Of a stretch of DNA of 64,000 nucleotides, positions 16,666 to 24,710 are shown piece after piece. The position numbers were made by a program, and so were the translations under genes. Under the pieces are notes generated by a model. That model worked only from the letters and a program-made list of their open reading frames with translations. It had not been told where the DNA came from and ran no database searches. Numbering within the stretch: the stretch's first letter is position 1; each line of letters starts with the position of its first letter. Origin of the DNA: Ruminococcus sp. YE71 (lineage in GTDB: Bacteria; Bacillota; Clostridia; Oscillospirales; Ruminococcaceae); NCBI RefSeq assembly GCF_900119155.1, contig NZ_FPIR01000009.1, positions 1 to 64,000 of the forward strand, read 5' to 3'.

Positions 16666-16705
16666 AAAGACCGACAGCTTCTTTGGAAACTGTCGGTCTT
16701 TGGCT
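16666..16705. terminator. Bidirectional terminator
   Basis: Twelve-bp arms AAAGACCGACAG and CTGTCGGTCTTT between convergent genes ending at 16589 and 16719. Confidence 0.85.
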
Positions 16706-16718
16706 TTCTCTGAACGTT

Positions 16719-17387
16719 TTATGCTCGGGCAGGCTCGGGTCTTGCACCGTTTACTTCGATCACTCTTGTAAAGTATTCGCACAGACCCAGGTCATGAGTC
16801 ACCATAACGATGGTCGCGCCCTGCTTGTTGAGTCTTGTCAGATGATCCATTACAAGCTGTGCATTCGCCTTGTCGAGTCCCGAAGTCGGCTCATCGGCAA
16901 GGATGATGCTGCTTTCCTGCAATATTAGCTTGACTATGGCGATACGCTGCTGTTCGCCGCCGCTGAGCTGGTATACATATTTCTTCTCGTAGCCGTCCAG
17001 CCCGAATTTGCAAAGAAGCTGATTTATTTTTTCCTGCTTTTCCGATCTTCTCAGCTTTTTGTATTCGAGGGCGAGAGACAGGTTCCATTCAACTGTCTCA
17101 TCCTCTATCAGACCGTAATTCTGAAAAAGATAGCCTATGGTGTTCCTTCTCAGCATCATCGCCGACCTGCTTTTCGGGGTGAGCCCCTTTCTGCCTGCGA
17201 TATTGACCGTTCCGCCCGAAACGTCCGTGATAAGACCGATCATATTCAGCAGAGTGGTCTTTCCTGCGCCGCTCTTGCCTACCAGACCGACGAATTCGCC
17301 CCGCTCTATCCGAAGATTAAAGTTATCGAATATCTGTTTCTCGTTTTTATATTTCTTACTTACGTTTTTCAAACTGATGATTGGCAT
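16719..17387 (-). CDS. ABC transporter ATPase of lactococcin-972-like locus 1
   Basis: 222 residues with Walker A GKSGAGKTT, signature LSGGEQQR, Walker B IILADEP and the switch His in VTHD. It resembles the LolD/MacB-like ATPases that partner DUF1430-type bacteriocin-associated permeases. It begins 4 nt after the permease gene, in the order peptide, permease, ATPase. Predicted role: energising export of, or self-protection from, the peptide encoded at 19616. Confidence 0.9.
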   Translation of the reverse strand: MPIISLKNVSKKYKNEKQIFDNFNLRIERGEFVGLVGKSGAGKTTLLNMIGLITDVSGGTVNIAGRKGLTPKSRSAMMLRRNTIGYLFQNYGLIEDETVEWNLSLALEYKKLRRSEKQEKINQLLCKFGLDGYEKKYVYQLSGGEQQRIAIVKLILQESSIILADEPTSGLDKANAQLVMDHLTRLNKQGATIVMVTHDLGLCEYFTRVIEVNGARPEPARA

Positions 17388-17391
17388 GGTA

Positions 17392-19359
17392 CTAAGCTCC
17401 CTTCACTATCTCGTATATCTTATTGCTGATGAATGCGCGGTAAAGCACCTCATAAAGCATGACGTCCATCAGTACCGCCAGCGCCGAACAGAGTATCGCC
17501 TGCTTGAAGATGCTCAGCACCAGTATCAGCAAAAGTTCGGCTGCAAGCAGCATATATCTTTTTTTCAGTATCTTTCCGTGTGAAAAGCCCGAGGTCTCCT
17601 TTATCGCGTATCTTGACTTATTTACTATGATGTCGATATAGCACGAGATATAGATTATGAATGCGAGGGATACAACGAACACGCCTGCGAATACGGAAAG
17701 GGTTTTCAGTGTGAATTCTACGTTTTCCATTCTGGAGTAGAAGGGAGTCAGCAGAGTTCCCGGGGAAACGAGCCCGTCGAGGTCGTTTCTTGCCAGCAGA
17801 GCGGAAAATTCCTCGCGCGAACCCAGTCTGAAAAAGATGTGAGTGCCGCCCAGATTGTCAAAGTAGAAGGTGTTTCCAGAATTTCCGTTGTCGATGAGCA
17901 CCATCTGAGCTTCAAAGCTCTCAAAGCCGTTCTCGGTACAGCATTTTATCGTGGAGCTTGTGTCTGTGTATATCACCTCAAATTCGGGAGTTTCGCTGTT
18001 GTCTGTCTTTAAGCCGTATAGTTCGTCATAGGTGCTGAGACTGCGGAATTCAAAGTCCAGGAATTCCTTTATCTGCGCGTCAATATTCTTGTATTTTTCC
18101 GAAACGAGCGCAGTATACACACCGTCTTTGAGGGCTATCTTATTGCCGCCGCTTGTGATGTCGGTGAATTCATCGAAGTAGTTCTTGTTTATTATTATTT
18201 TATTGAGCTCGTATTCGGCGAGCTGGTCTTCGATACCCTCGATGTGTTTCAGGTCGAGGGACGAAGCATCGCAGAGCATGGCATCATTCTCGGAATACAT
18301 CTTCTTGACGCCCAGTGCCGAGCTTTCCAGCATTTCGGGCGTTCTCGCCACCTTTTCATAGGCGGTCGAGTAGAAGCCATTTGAGGTGTAGTAGCTGTCG
18401 AGCTGTTTGTAATCGAGTATCTTCTGATTGCTCTCCCTGTAGTCCTTCGCATTGTCAAGAACAAGTATCACCGTCACCGAGATAAGTATTGTGAACAGCA
18501 CTTTTATGAACTGCGCCGTGATGTTCATGGAGCGGTTCATGCTCTTGTTTTTCACCATCGCTTCCAGCGATACCAGACCCACAAGGAAGGAGGTGCTGAG
18601 TATGCACAGCACATTCACGACTATGACAGCCGCAAAATAAACGAGGATGAAACCTACGAATGTCAGCGACATTCTGTTGCGTATCAGAAGATATACCAAC
18701 ATGACCGCGGTCGTCGCCAGCGAGCAGGCAGTAAGCCAGAATACCGCGCTCTCTATCTGTTCTTTGAGTATCTTGCCGTTTGAAAAGCCCATGCTTTTCT
18801 TGATGCCTATTTTTTTCAGGCTGTACGAGGTGTAGATGCAGTAGACTATCTCGATAACCGCCAGAAGCACGATAAAATCTATCAGGAACAGCTTAAAGAA
18901 AACCGAGTATGAAATACTTTCTTCAAATATTTGTTTCAGAGTAAGACCCGCGTCTGCCGCCAGCTTGTTTATCTCGTCCTCGGGCATATCGGTATAGAAC
19001 AGACCCGTGCTGTCTGTAAAGTCATCCTTGGTAAGCTCTTTATAATTATATCTCATAGATGACGTCACAGGCTGTTTATTGTCAGAGCTGTCGAAAGGCA
19101 GGCAGTAGATGTCATACTCCGTTTTTTTGGTCTCTGTAACGGTATTTACGAACATCCTGACTTTGTGACCTTCAGCAGAAGCCGCTATCTCATCGTAAAA
19201 CTTTCCGAACCGTTCGGGATCGTTTTCCTGTATCGCATATCCCTGCATACTGCCGCTCACAACATGATTCTTTTCATATATGTTGTATATCGACGTTACG
19301 AAGATATAGGAAAAAAGCAATACTTCGATGAGAATAAATATTTTAAGAAAATGTTTCAT
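17392..19359 (-). CDS. Bacteriocin-associated integral membrane permease (DUF1430-like), locus 1
   Basis: 655 residues. An N-terminal membrane helix (about 5-25) and an outer domain of about 125 residues precede three to four helices (about 150-290), then a second large outer domain (about 310-530) and three C-terminal helices. This is the layout of the permease found beside lactococcin 972 genes. The sequence KSMGFSNGKILK is echoed near the C-terminus by KETSGFSHGKILK, suggesting an internal duplication. An intrinsic terminator separates it from the peptide gene upstream, so its expression may be lower than the peptide's. Confidence 0.85.
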   Translation of the reverse strand: MKHFLKIFILIEVLLFSYIFVTSIYNIYEKNHVVSGSMQGYAIQENDPERFGKFYDEIAASAEGHKVRMFVNTVTETKKTEYDIYCLPFDSSDNKQPVTSSMRYNYKELTKDDFTDSTGLFYTDMPEDEINKLAADAGLTLKQIFEESISYSVFFKLFLIDFIVLLAVIEIVYCIYTSYSLKKIGIKKSMGFSNGKILKEQIESAVFWLTACSLATTAVMLVYLLIRNRMSLTFVGFILVYFAAVIVVNVLCILSTSFLVGLVSLEAMVKNKSMNRSMNITAQFIKVLFTILISVTVILVLDNAKDYRESNQKILDYKQLDSYYTSNGFYSTAYEKVARTPEMLESSALGVKKMYSENDAMLCDASSLDLKHIEGIEDQLAEYELNKIIINKNYFDEFTDITSGGNKIALKDGVYTALVSEKYKNIDAQIKEFLDFEFRSLSTYDELYGLKTDNSETPEFEVIYTDTSSTIKCCTENGFESFEAQMVLIDNGNSGNTFYFDNLGGTHIFFRLGSREEFSALLARNDLDGLVSPGTLLTPFYSRMENVEFTLKTLSVFAGVFVVSLAFIIYISCYIDIIVNKSRYAIKETSGFSHGKILKKRYMLLAAELLLILVLSIFKQAILCSALAVLMDVMLYEVLYRAFISNKIYEIVKGA

Positions 19360-19421
19360 ATGTTGTCCTCATTCTTTATGGGAAAATGTAAGTCTGCACA
19401 CAGCAGTTTTTTTGTTTGAAG

Positions 19422-19435
19422 ATATGATATCATAT
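19422..19435. promoter_or_regulatory. AT-rich palindrome upstream of the permease
   Basis: ATATGATATCATAT is a perfect 14-bp palindrome, and a half-copy AATATCATAT recurs about 50 bp to its right. It could be an operator for the transporter genes; evidence is weak. Confidence 0.3.
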
Positions 19436-19496
19436 GATCCTTAACTTCTGATAAACATAAATCTTAAAGATATCTTAATGCTGCAATATCATATCT

Positions 19497-19545
19497 AAAA
19501 AAAATTACCGCAGTTCCTGCCGTAATATCGGCAGGAAACGCGGTT
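19497..19545 (-). terminator. Terminator between the bacteriocin gene and its transporter (locus 1)
   Basis: On the minus strand, arms ACCGCGTTTCCTGCCG and CGGCAGGAACTGCGGT (one mismatch) are followed by eight Ts. It lies 70 nt after the peptide gene and probably acts as a partial terminator, lowering transporter transcription. Confidence 0.85.
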
Positions 19546-19615
19546 TTGATCTCTCTGCCGCGGATATAGGGTCAGCTGATCTTACATCCGTCTTTGCTTC
19601 GAGCCCGATCTTTTA

Positions 19616-19930
19616 TCAGATGCGGTAGTAATCGTAGTAAGATGTCTCGTTAGCATACCACTTACGATCAGCCTGCTTGTATGCGTAGTTCTTCTTCCAG
19701 CCCGAGGTATATGTATTGCCGCCTACCTTAACAGTAGCCTTAACCATATAGTCTCTTACATTCTGTCTGCGGGAAACCTCGGAGTATACATAGCTGTCGG
19801 TCTGTCCGCCGGAGTAGTCCAGGTCGCCGTCTGCGATGCTTCTTGCAGATGCGCTTACGGTAAGTAAAGATGTGCTGAGCATTACAGCGCCGAGAGTTGC
19901 TGCGATCTTCTTCTTAAAATTTGCGTTCAT
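19616..19930 (-). CDS. Lactococcin-972-family bacteriocin precursor
   Basis: 104 residues. The signal peptide FKKKIAATLGAVMLSTSLLT ends at SASA, leaving a mature peptide of about 75 residues with no cysteine, rich in Tyr, and ending NETSYYDYYRI, comparable with the YY-F/W tail of lactococcin 972. The KVGGNTYTSGWKKNYA segment also fits the family. An AGGAGG ribosome site lies upstream. The following DUF1430-like permease and ATPase are the standard partners. Lactococcin 972 itself blocks septum formation through lipid II; activity here is inferred. Confidence 0.85.
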   Translation of the reverse strand: MNANFKKKIAATLGAVMLSTSLLTVSASARSIADGDLDYSGGQTDSYVYSEVSRRQNVRDYMVKATVKVGGNTYTSGWKKNYAYKQADRKWYANETSYYDYYRI

Positions 19931-20072
19931 GATTATTTCCTCCTGAATAATGTTCTTCTTTCGCCGATATGCCGATAACGACCGCGGTCATTATTCTGTA
20001 TCAAAGCCCGTCATCTCCGAACCGCGCGCATCTCATTGATGATAACTCTGATCCGCATACCTGACAGTTGTT

Positions 20073-20121
20073 ATTATAATCCTGCACTTGTTCAAATACT
20101 ACCGTTTCGGAGCAAACGGTA
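20073..20121 (-). promoter_or_regulatory. Regulated promoter of the bacteriocin gene
   Basis: On the minus strand -10 TATAAT (20073-20078) has a poor -35 (TAGTAT, 20096-20101). Overlapping and upstream of it is a perfect inverted repeat, TACCGTTT-N6-AAACGGTA (20100-20121). A weak -35 with a palindrome over it suggests activator control. The remaining 19931-20185 region shows no gene. Confidence 0.55.
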
Positions 20122-20185
20122 TAAAAATCAGAGTAAAATGTATTTTCCGCGCTTCTATATTTTCTGCGATCCCGACGGCATAACG

Positions 20186-20213
20186 AAAATCGGCGCACCC
20201 GAAGGCACGCCGA
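20186..20213 (-). terminator. Terminator after the anti-sigma gene
   Basis: On the minus strand, arms TCGGCGTGCC and GGTGCGCCGA flank a UUCG-type tetraloop, followed by TTTT. A near-identical copy occurs at 21858. Confidence 0.85.
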
Positions 20214-20220
20214 GAAAGTA

Positions 20221-21204
20221 TCATTCTGCCATATATTCTACGCCGTTTATTTCAACGCCGCTGATGTTGTCGATATCAAGTATCGTTCCGAAGCGGTAAG
20301 TGAAGCTGCCTGTACCTGGTGCGCCCGAATATTCACGAGTCACACTATCTGAATCCTTGATGGTATCCTCAATATCTATTCTCTCGCCGTCAGTTGAGAT
20401 GATGACAAAAGAATTCAAATACACGACTTCTTCGTGACCGTCCTCGGGATATGCCCAGTTTTCGTCCTGCTCACTGACGCCGTAAGCGCTGAGAGTAAGC
20501 TGACCACCGTTATCGGAATACAGCATTTTTGTCGGAACGTTGGGCGTGGTCAGCAGGTCGAAGCTTATATCGTGAAAATAGGTATAGTCCTCAACAACAA
20601 CTCTGCCGCCGTAATCGTCAGTTTCGCCTGTCTCGACAAATTCATAAAACTCCAGTCGTATAGGTCTGGAACTGTCGATGTAAGAGTTCTTCACAGGAAA
20701 TGTGAATGTTCTCGTCAACTCAAATTCAGTATGAGCCTCGCCGTTCCAGCCCTCGAATCCACCCCCTGTGGGAGATATTACCTCACCCGTATCTGCATAT
20801 ACGAGTTTCGACCCGCCCGATTCAAGATGCGCTTTAGCATCTTCGGTCAGAGCAGTCAGAGTCAGTACACCTTGTGTAAAATTGCCGTCACACATCTCGG
20901 TATCAACTGTCAGGCGTATCTGTCCGTTTTCCACCGTTCGTCCGTTCACAAGTCCGTTTTCCTCCAGCTTCTGAGCGCCATCCTCGGTGTAGTATATGCT
21001 GACCTTTTCTCGATGAGTAAGCCGAAGATGATCGTACGCATACGACCCCACAGGTATCATCATCGCTGCCGCTGCCGCAAAACCGATCATCAGTTTGAAC
21101 GGTTTAACAGCCGCTCTTTTTTTCGCGGGAGCATAGTTCCTTGCTGTCTCTAAATATTTCTCATCCGTTCCGTTCATTGCCTTGAATAATTCAAATCCGT
21201 TCAT
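20221..21204 (-). CDS. Putative anti-sigma factor (DUF4179-like), single-pass membrane protein
   Basis: 327 residues: a short cytoplasmic N-terminus (about 1-35), one helix (LMIGFAAAAAMMIPVGSYAY, about 38-57) and a large outer beta-rich domain with a DUF4179-like start. The start codon overlaps the sigma-factor stop (ATGA), the usual arrangement for an anti-sigma factor co-translated with its sigma. Probable role: holding the sigma factor at the membrane until an envelope signal appears. The signal is unknown. Confidence 0.8.
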   Translation of the reverse strand: MNGFELFKAMNGTDEKYLETARNYAPAKKRAAVKPFKLMIGFAAAAAMMIPVGSYAYDHLRLTHREKVSIYYTEDGAQKLEENGLVNGRTVENGQIRLTVDTEMCDGNFTQGVLTLTALTEDAKAHLESGGSKLVYADTGEVISPTGGGFEGWNGEAHTEFELTRTFTFPVKNSYIDSSRPIRLEFYEFVETGETDDYGGRVVVEDYTYFHDISFDLLTTPNVPTKMLYSDNGGQLTLSAYGVSEQDENWAYPEDGHEEVVYLNSFVIISTDGERIDIEDTIKDSDSVTREYSGAPGTGSFTYRFGTILDIDNISGVEINGVEYMAE

Positions 21205-21755
21205 AACTCCACGTCCTTTCCTTTCAGATATTTTTTCAGCTGTTTTCTTGTTCTGAACAGCATCGACCTGATCTTCGTTTCCGTATAACCGTACTTTTGT
21301 GCTATCGAAGCCGAGCTTTCGCCATACCAGTAACGCAAGATGAATACTGAGCGCTTTTCGTCATCGAGCGTTCCGAGAAAATCGTTCATCAGTTTTTCGA
21401 GCCGCTCGTCATCTTCCGAACGCGTATCCGAATCATCGGGGATGCACTGCTCCATTTCGGCGGTCAGTTCGACAACACAGGCGTTTCGGCGGTCTGCCGT
21501 TCTTTTTTCTATCATGTTTATAGCGGTACGTCTGCAAACTGCCGCACAAAAAGCATACAGACTGTCGGGACGATGCGGCGGAATAGCGTTCCAGACCTTG
21601 AAATAGGTATCGTTCAGACATTCCTCAACATCGCTCTTATCCGAAAGCAGTCTGCCTGCCAGATACCCGAGCTGAGTGCCGTATTTCTTCATAGTTTCCG
21701 CGACAGCACGTTCATCGCGTCCGAAGTATAGCCCGATCAGCTCCTTGTCGTCCAT
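21201..21755 (-). CDS. ECF-type RNA polymerase sigma factor
   Basis: 184 residues with region 2 (LAGRLLSDKSDVEECLNDTY, FKVWNAIPPH) and region 4 (RSVFILRYWYGESSASIAQK and the helix-turn-helix after it). The ATG at 21755 is chosen because the in-frame GTG at 21764 lies inside the GAGGTG ribosome site. It is translationally coupled to the anti-sigma gene. A TATAAT at about 21797-21802 lies upstream, with no standard -35 (an AACACT-like box instead), possibly reflecting autoregulation. Confidence 0.9.
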   Translation of the reverse strand: MDDKELIGLYFGRDERAVAETMKKYGTQLGYLAGRLLSDKSDVEECLNDTYFKVWNAIPPHRPDSLYAFCAAVCRRTAINMIEKRTADRRNACVVELTAEMEQCIPDDSDTRSEDDERLEKLMNDFLGTLDDEKRSVFILRYWYGESSASIAQKYGYTETKIRSMLFRTRKQLKKYLKGKDVEL

Positions 21756-21850
21756 GCCGTTCACCTCTTTTCTTTCCGAAGGTTCATGAGCCTTTCACTA
21801 TTATAGTCAGAAAAAAACCGAAAGTGTTGCACATTCCCCAAAAAACAGAT

Positions 21851-21881
21851 AAAAATTTCGGCGCACCCGAAGGCACGCCGA
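21851..21881 (-). terminator. Terminator after bcp
   Basis: Same hairpin as at 20190 (28 bases identical, same orientation), followed on the minus strand by AAATTTTT. Confidence 0.8.
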
Positions 21882-21900
21882 GAAACCATCATCTTTTTTC

Positions 21901-22350
21901 TTACAATTCGTTCATCATCTGCTCGGGATTTTCTTTCGCCTTCACAGCGCCGAAAGCCTTAACGATAACCCCTTCCTCGTCGATGAGGTAGGTGGAGCGT
22001 ATCAGTCCGCTGAGCGGCTGTCCGTCCTTGTCCTTCCTGCGAACATCATACGCCGTGATTACCTCAAGCTCCGTGTCTGACAGCAGAGGGAACGGCAGGC
22101 CGTTCTTTTCCTCGAAACGCTTGTGCGACGCCACGCTGTCCTTGCTCACGCCCAGCACCACCGCGCCTTTTTCGCGTATCTGCGGATAGCGGTCGCGGAA
22201 ACCGCAGGCCTGTCCTGTACAGCCCGAGGTGTTGTCCTTCGGATAGAAATAGAGTATCACCTTCTGCCCTCTGTAGTCCGAGAGCCTGCGCACTTCCCCG
22301 TTCTGGTCGGGAAGTGAAAAATCGGGAGCTTTTGTGCCTGCGTCTAACAT
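21901..22350 (-). CDS. bcp: Thioredoxin-dependent peroxiredoxin, Bcp/PrxQ type
   Basis: 149 residues. The peroxidatic Cys44 sits in SGCTGQACGFRD with the resolving Cys49 five residues on, the PrxQ signature. It reduces hydrogen and organic peroxides with electrons from thioredoxin. It lies between the sigma-factor gene and the GGDEF gene with its own GGAGGA ribosome site. The C-terminus (ENPEQMMNEL) is slightly shorter than usual, with no sign of disruption. Confidence 0.93.
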   Translation of the reverse strand: MLDAGTKAPDFSLPDQNGEVRRLSDYRGQKVILYFYPKDNTSGCTGQACGFRDRYPQIREKGAVVLGVSKDSVASHKRFEEKNGLPFPLLSDTELEVITAYDVRRKDKDGQPLSGLIRSTYLIDEEGVIVKAFGAVKAKENPEQMMNEL

Positions 22351-22385
22351 AGTCTGTCCTCCTCACTCGTTTTCAACTTCGCGTT

Positions 22386-24296
22386 TCAGCTTCTGTGCTG
22401 TTTTTTCAGCTTCTTGTTACAATACATATCCTCGTCGGCCTTTGAGATGAGCGCGTCCAGCGTATCGGGGAGCAGCTTTCCGCTTGCGTGACCTATGCTT
22501 GCGGAAATGGGATACGGCTTGTCCGCAAGAGCGTTTGCTTTTTCTATCATCTGTGCGATCTTCTGCTGCTTTTCATCGGCAGGGACACCGCAGACGCTTA
22601 TCATACAGAACTCGTCACCGCCGATACGAGCAGCTATCTCGGCATCGCTCTCGACGCTCTGAAGAGCAGCGCCGATCGTTCTTATGGCTATATCCCCCTC
22701 TTTGTGCCCGAAATTGTCGTTGACGAATTTCAGCCCGTCCAGGTCGATGATATAGACCGTGACCGCTGAGCCCTCGTCAGTCCTGAGCTTTTCCTTTATC
22801 CATCTGTCCATGCCGCGGCGGTTGAAAAGACCCGTCAGCGCGTCCTTTTCAGAAAAGCTCATCAGCTTGTTGCGCACCCTTATCATTTCAAGACCAGTCT
22901 CGATATTTCTCAGCCACAGGGAGAAGACCTCATCAAGCCCCTTCTTTTCGGTCAGCCGCCTTTTCAGCACCGCATAGCCCAGCGCGTTTTGGATGTAATG
23001 CACGGGCGTGAAATAGTAGACCATAGGCTCGTCATCGCCGCCGTCAAGATACGGCAGCAGTTTATCGGTGTCGAAGAAAACACCGCTCGTATCGGAACAG
23101 ACGATGCTGTCTTCTTTTGTGTCGAAAACCAGCTTCATCCTCTCGGGATAGCCGTTTTCGAGCAGGCTCTCATGGTCGCCCCAGTCTTCGCGCAGGCAGA
23201 TGCAGAAGCGCTCATACGGTCTGAGAAGATATATCTGGTGGCTAATGTTTTCAAGGCAGCGGTCGGGAGTCTCGGCGCTGTTTATCTGCTCGGACATATA
23301 GCTGCTCAGCAGACGGTTCAGGGTTATCTCGTTCTTGACGCGCTCCTCCCCGAAGTTCGGGTTTTTCATCATCAGCGACAGGTCGAACTGGTTTATGATA
23401 TCGTCCTTGTTGTCCTTGCAGCCGCAGCTTCGGCAGGTGATGAGGTTCTCGCCCGATGAGAGTGCGACAGGTCTTTTACCCGACTCGGGTGCTATCTTCT
23501 GAGCGATGATATTGACCGCATCCGCCGCCGTATGAGAGGTCAGCGGGATGAAAGTCGTTATCGTCGGGGCGTTGAAAGCCGCCTCAGCCGAAGCATCATA
23601 GCCTGTCACCAGCACGTCCTCGGGAACTCTGATGCCGTGCTTCGCGAGCCTGTTCACAAGCCCGATAGCTATGTAATCGGTCGAGCAGATGAACGCCTCG
23701 GGCAGGGCTATCTCGCCGTTTGCGACCTTTTCCGCTATCTCCTCACCGAAGCTGTACCAGAATATGCCGTAGAATATCCTGTCCTCGTTCACGGTGAGTC
23801 CGCAGTTCCGCATCGCACTGCGGAAGCCCTCAAGACGATTGAACGAAACATCCTCGTCCTTCGGGCCCGCAAGAAAGCAGATATCCTTGCAGCCGTGAGT
23901 CCCGATGATGTGACGGGTGATCTGCTCAAAAGCGGCGGTATCGTTCGTAAGCGCGATCTCATGATCTCCGAAACTCATATCTATGGACACGATGGGCTTA
24001 TCGGGGATATCCTTCACGATGTCCAGCAGTTTATCCCTGACCGTTTCGATATGATCCTCGGTCAGCGAGACGGTATCCACGATTATGCCGTCGATCTCGG
24101 GACTTCTGATAAGTTCGTAGATGTTCAGCTCACCCACAAGATAGTTCTTCAAAAAATGGCAGACCTGCACCATCGAGGTGAACACCAGTACGTCAAATCC
24201 ATAGACACGGCTCTGACTGAAAACGCCCTTCAGCAGTCGCTGTGCAAAAATACTGTTGGGATTAGAAGTAATGAACGCTATTTTCCTGCGGCGCAT
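22386..24296 (-). CDS. LacI-type periplasmic-binding sensor fused to a GGDEF diguanylate cyclase
   Basis: 636 residues. Residues about 1-285 form a Peripla_BP_3/LacI-like ligand domain lacking a DNA-binding helix-turn-helix and a signal peptide, so sensing is cytoplasmic. A Cys cluster (CRSCGCKD) ends it. A linker domain (about 300-455) leads to a GGDEF domain (about 465-625) with an intact ARIGGDEF motif, predicting c-di-GMP synthesis. The ATG at 24296 is preferred: GGAGGTG lies just upstream, while the in-frame ATG at 24323 coincides with the predicted transcription start. Carbohydrate sensing is inferred from the fold. Confidence 0.9.
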   Translation of the reverse strand: MRRRKIAFITSNPNSIFAQRLLKGVFSQSRVYGFDVLVFTSMVQVCHFLKNYLVGELNIYELIRSPEIDGIIVDTVSLTEDHIETVRDKLLDIVKDIPDKPIVSIDMSFGDHEIALTNDTAAFEQITRHIIGTHGCKDICFLAGPKDEDVSFNRLEGFRSAMRNCGLTVNEDRIFYGIFWYSFGEEIAEKVANGEIALPEAFICSTDYIAIGLVNRLAKHGIRVPEDVLVTGYDASAEAAFNAPTITTFIPLTSHTAADAVNIIAQKIAPESGKRPVALSSGENLITCRSCGCKDNKDDIINQFDLSLMMKNPNFGEERVKNEITLNRLLSSYMSEQINSAETPDRCLENISHQIYLLRPYERFCICLREDWGDHESLLENGYPERMKLVFDTKEDSIVCSDTSGVFFDTDKLLPYLDGGDDEPMVYYFTPVHYIQNALGYAVLKRRLTEKKGLDEVFSLWLRNIETGLEMIRVRNKLMSFSEKDALTGLFNRRGMDRWIKEKLRTDEGSAVTVYIIDLDGLKFVNDNFGHKEGDIAIRTIGAALQSVESDAEIAARIGGDEFCMISVCGVPADEKQQKIAQMIEKANALADKPYPISASIGHASGKLLPDTLDALISKADEDMYCNKKLKKQHRS

Positions 24297-24330
24297 CGCA
24301 CCCACCTCCATCTTGATGTTCATTATATTT

Positions 24331-24359
24331 ATTTTACCACACTATGACATTTCTGTCAA
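24331..24359 (-). promoter_or_regulatory. Promoter of the GGDEF gene
   Basis: On the minus strand TTGACA (24354-24359), 17-nt spacer, TAAAAT (24331-24336). Confidence 0.8.
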
Positions 24360-24475
24360 TCGGGATAAATGAGCGCCGCAGGGATTTTTTCGCCCATGAG
24401 GGCTTTCTGCGCCCGAATAGTCATCCTGCACAAATGCCGAGACGAATTATTGTCGAACATTCCGCGTTCAGAAGC

Positions 24476-24506
24476 TTGACATTGACGTTGCATCAAGTGC
24501 TATAAT
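24476..24506 (+). promoter_or_regulatory. Promoter of the orphan structured RNA
   Basis: TATAAT at 24501-24506 with TTGACA at 24476-24481 (19-nt spacer) and an overlapping TTGACG. The -35 assignment is uncertain. The stretch 24360-24475 shows no gene. Confidence 0.65.
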
Positions 24507-24512
24507 TGTATT

Positions 24513-24666
24513 TACGATGGAAACCACGAAAACCCGAGGAATGTGCGAAGGTAATTGCCGATCTTATCGAAGAGATCAGATAATTACAGCCTGTCGGGAA
24601 CGTCATGCTGTTGATACACCGAATTTAAAAAAAGCCCGAAAACTGCGTGTTCTCGGGCTTTTATCA
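24513..24666 (+). ncRNA. Unidentified structured small RNA with its own promoter and terminator
   Basis: A transcript of about 154 nt is bounded by the promoter above and a strong terminator (arms AAAAGCCCGA and TCGGGCTTTT, 24630-24662). Inside are three nested stems: CCCGA/TCGGG (24533-24537 with 24594-24598), GTAATT/AATTAC (24551-24556 with 24582-24587) and GATCT/AGATC (24560-24564 with 24573-24577). The next gene is convergent, so this is not a leader. I do not recognise the family; it does not look like SRP RNA, 6S RNA or a common riboswitch. Confidence 0.6.
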
Positions 24667-24710
24667 TTATCCGTAATATGTCTCTTTATCTGTCTGAAAG
24701 CGGGCTCGCG

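Noticed and set aside
24297-24323. ATG at 24323 as start of the GGDEF gene
   Set aside because: It coincides with the predicted transcription start, whereas GGAGGTG precedes the ATG at 24296.
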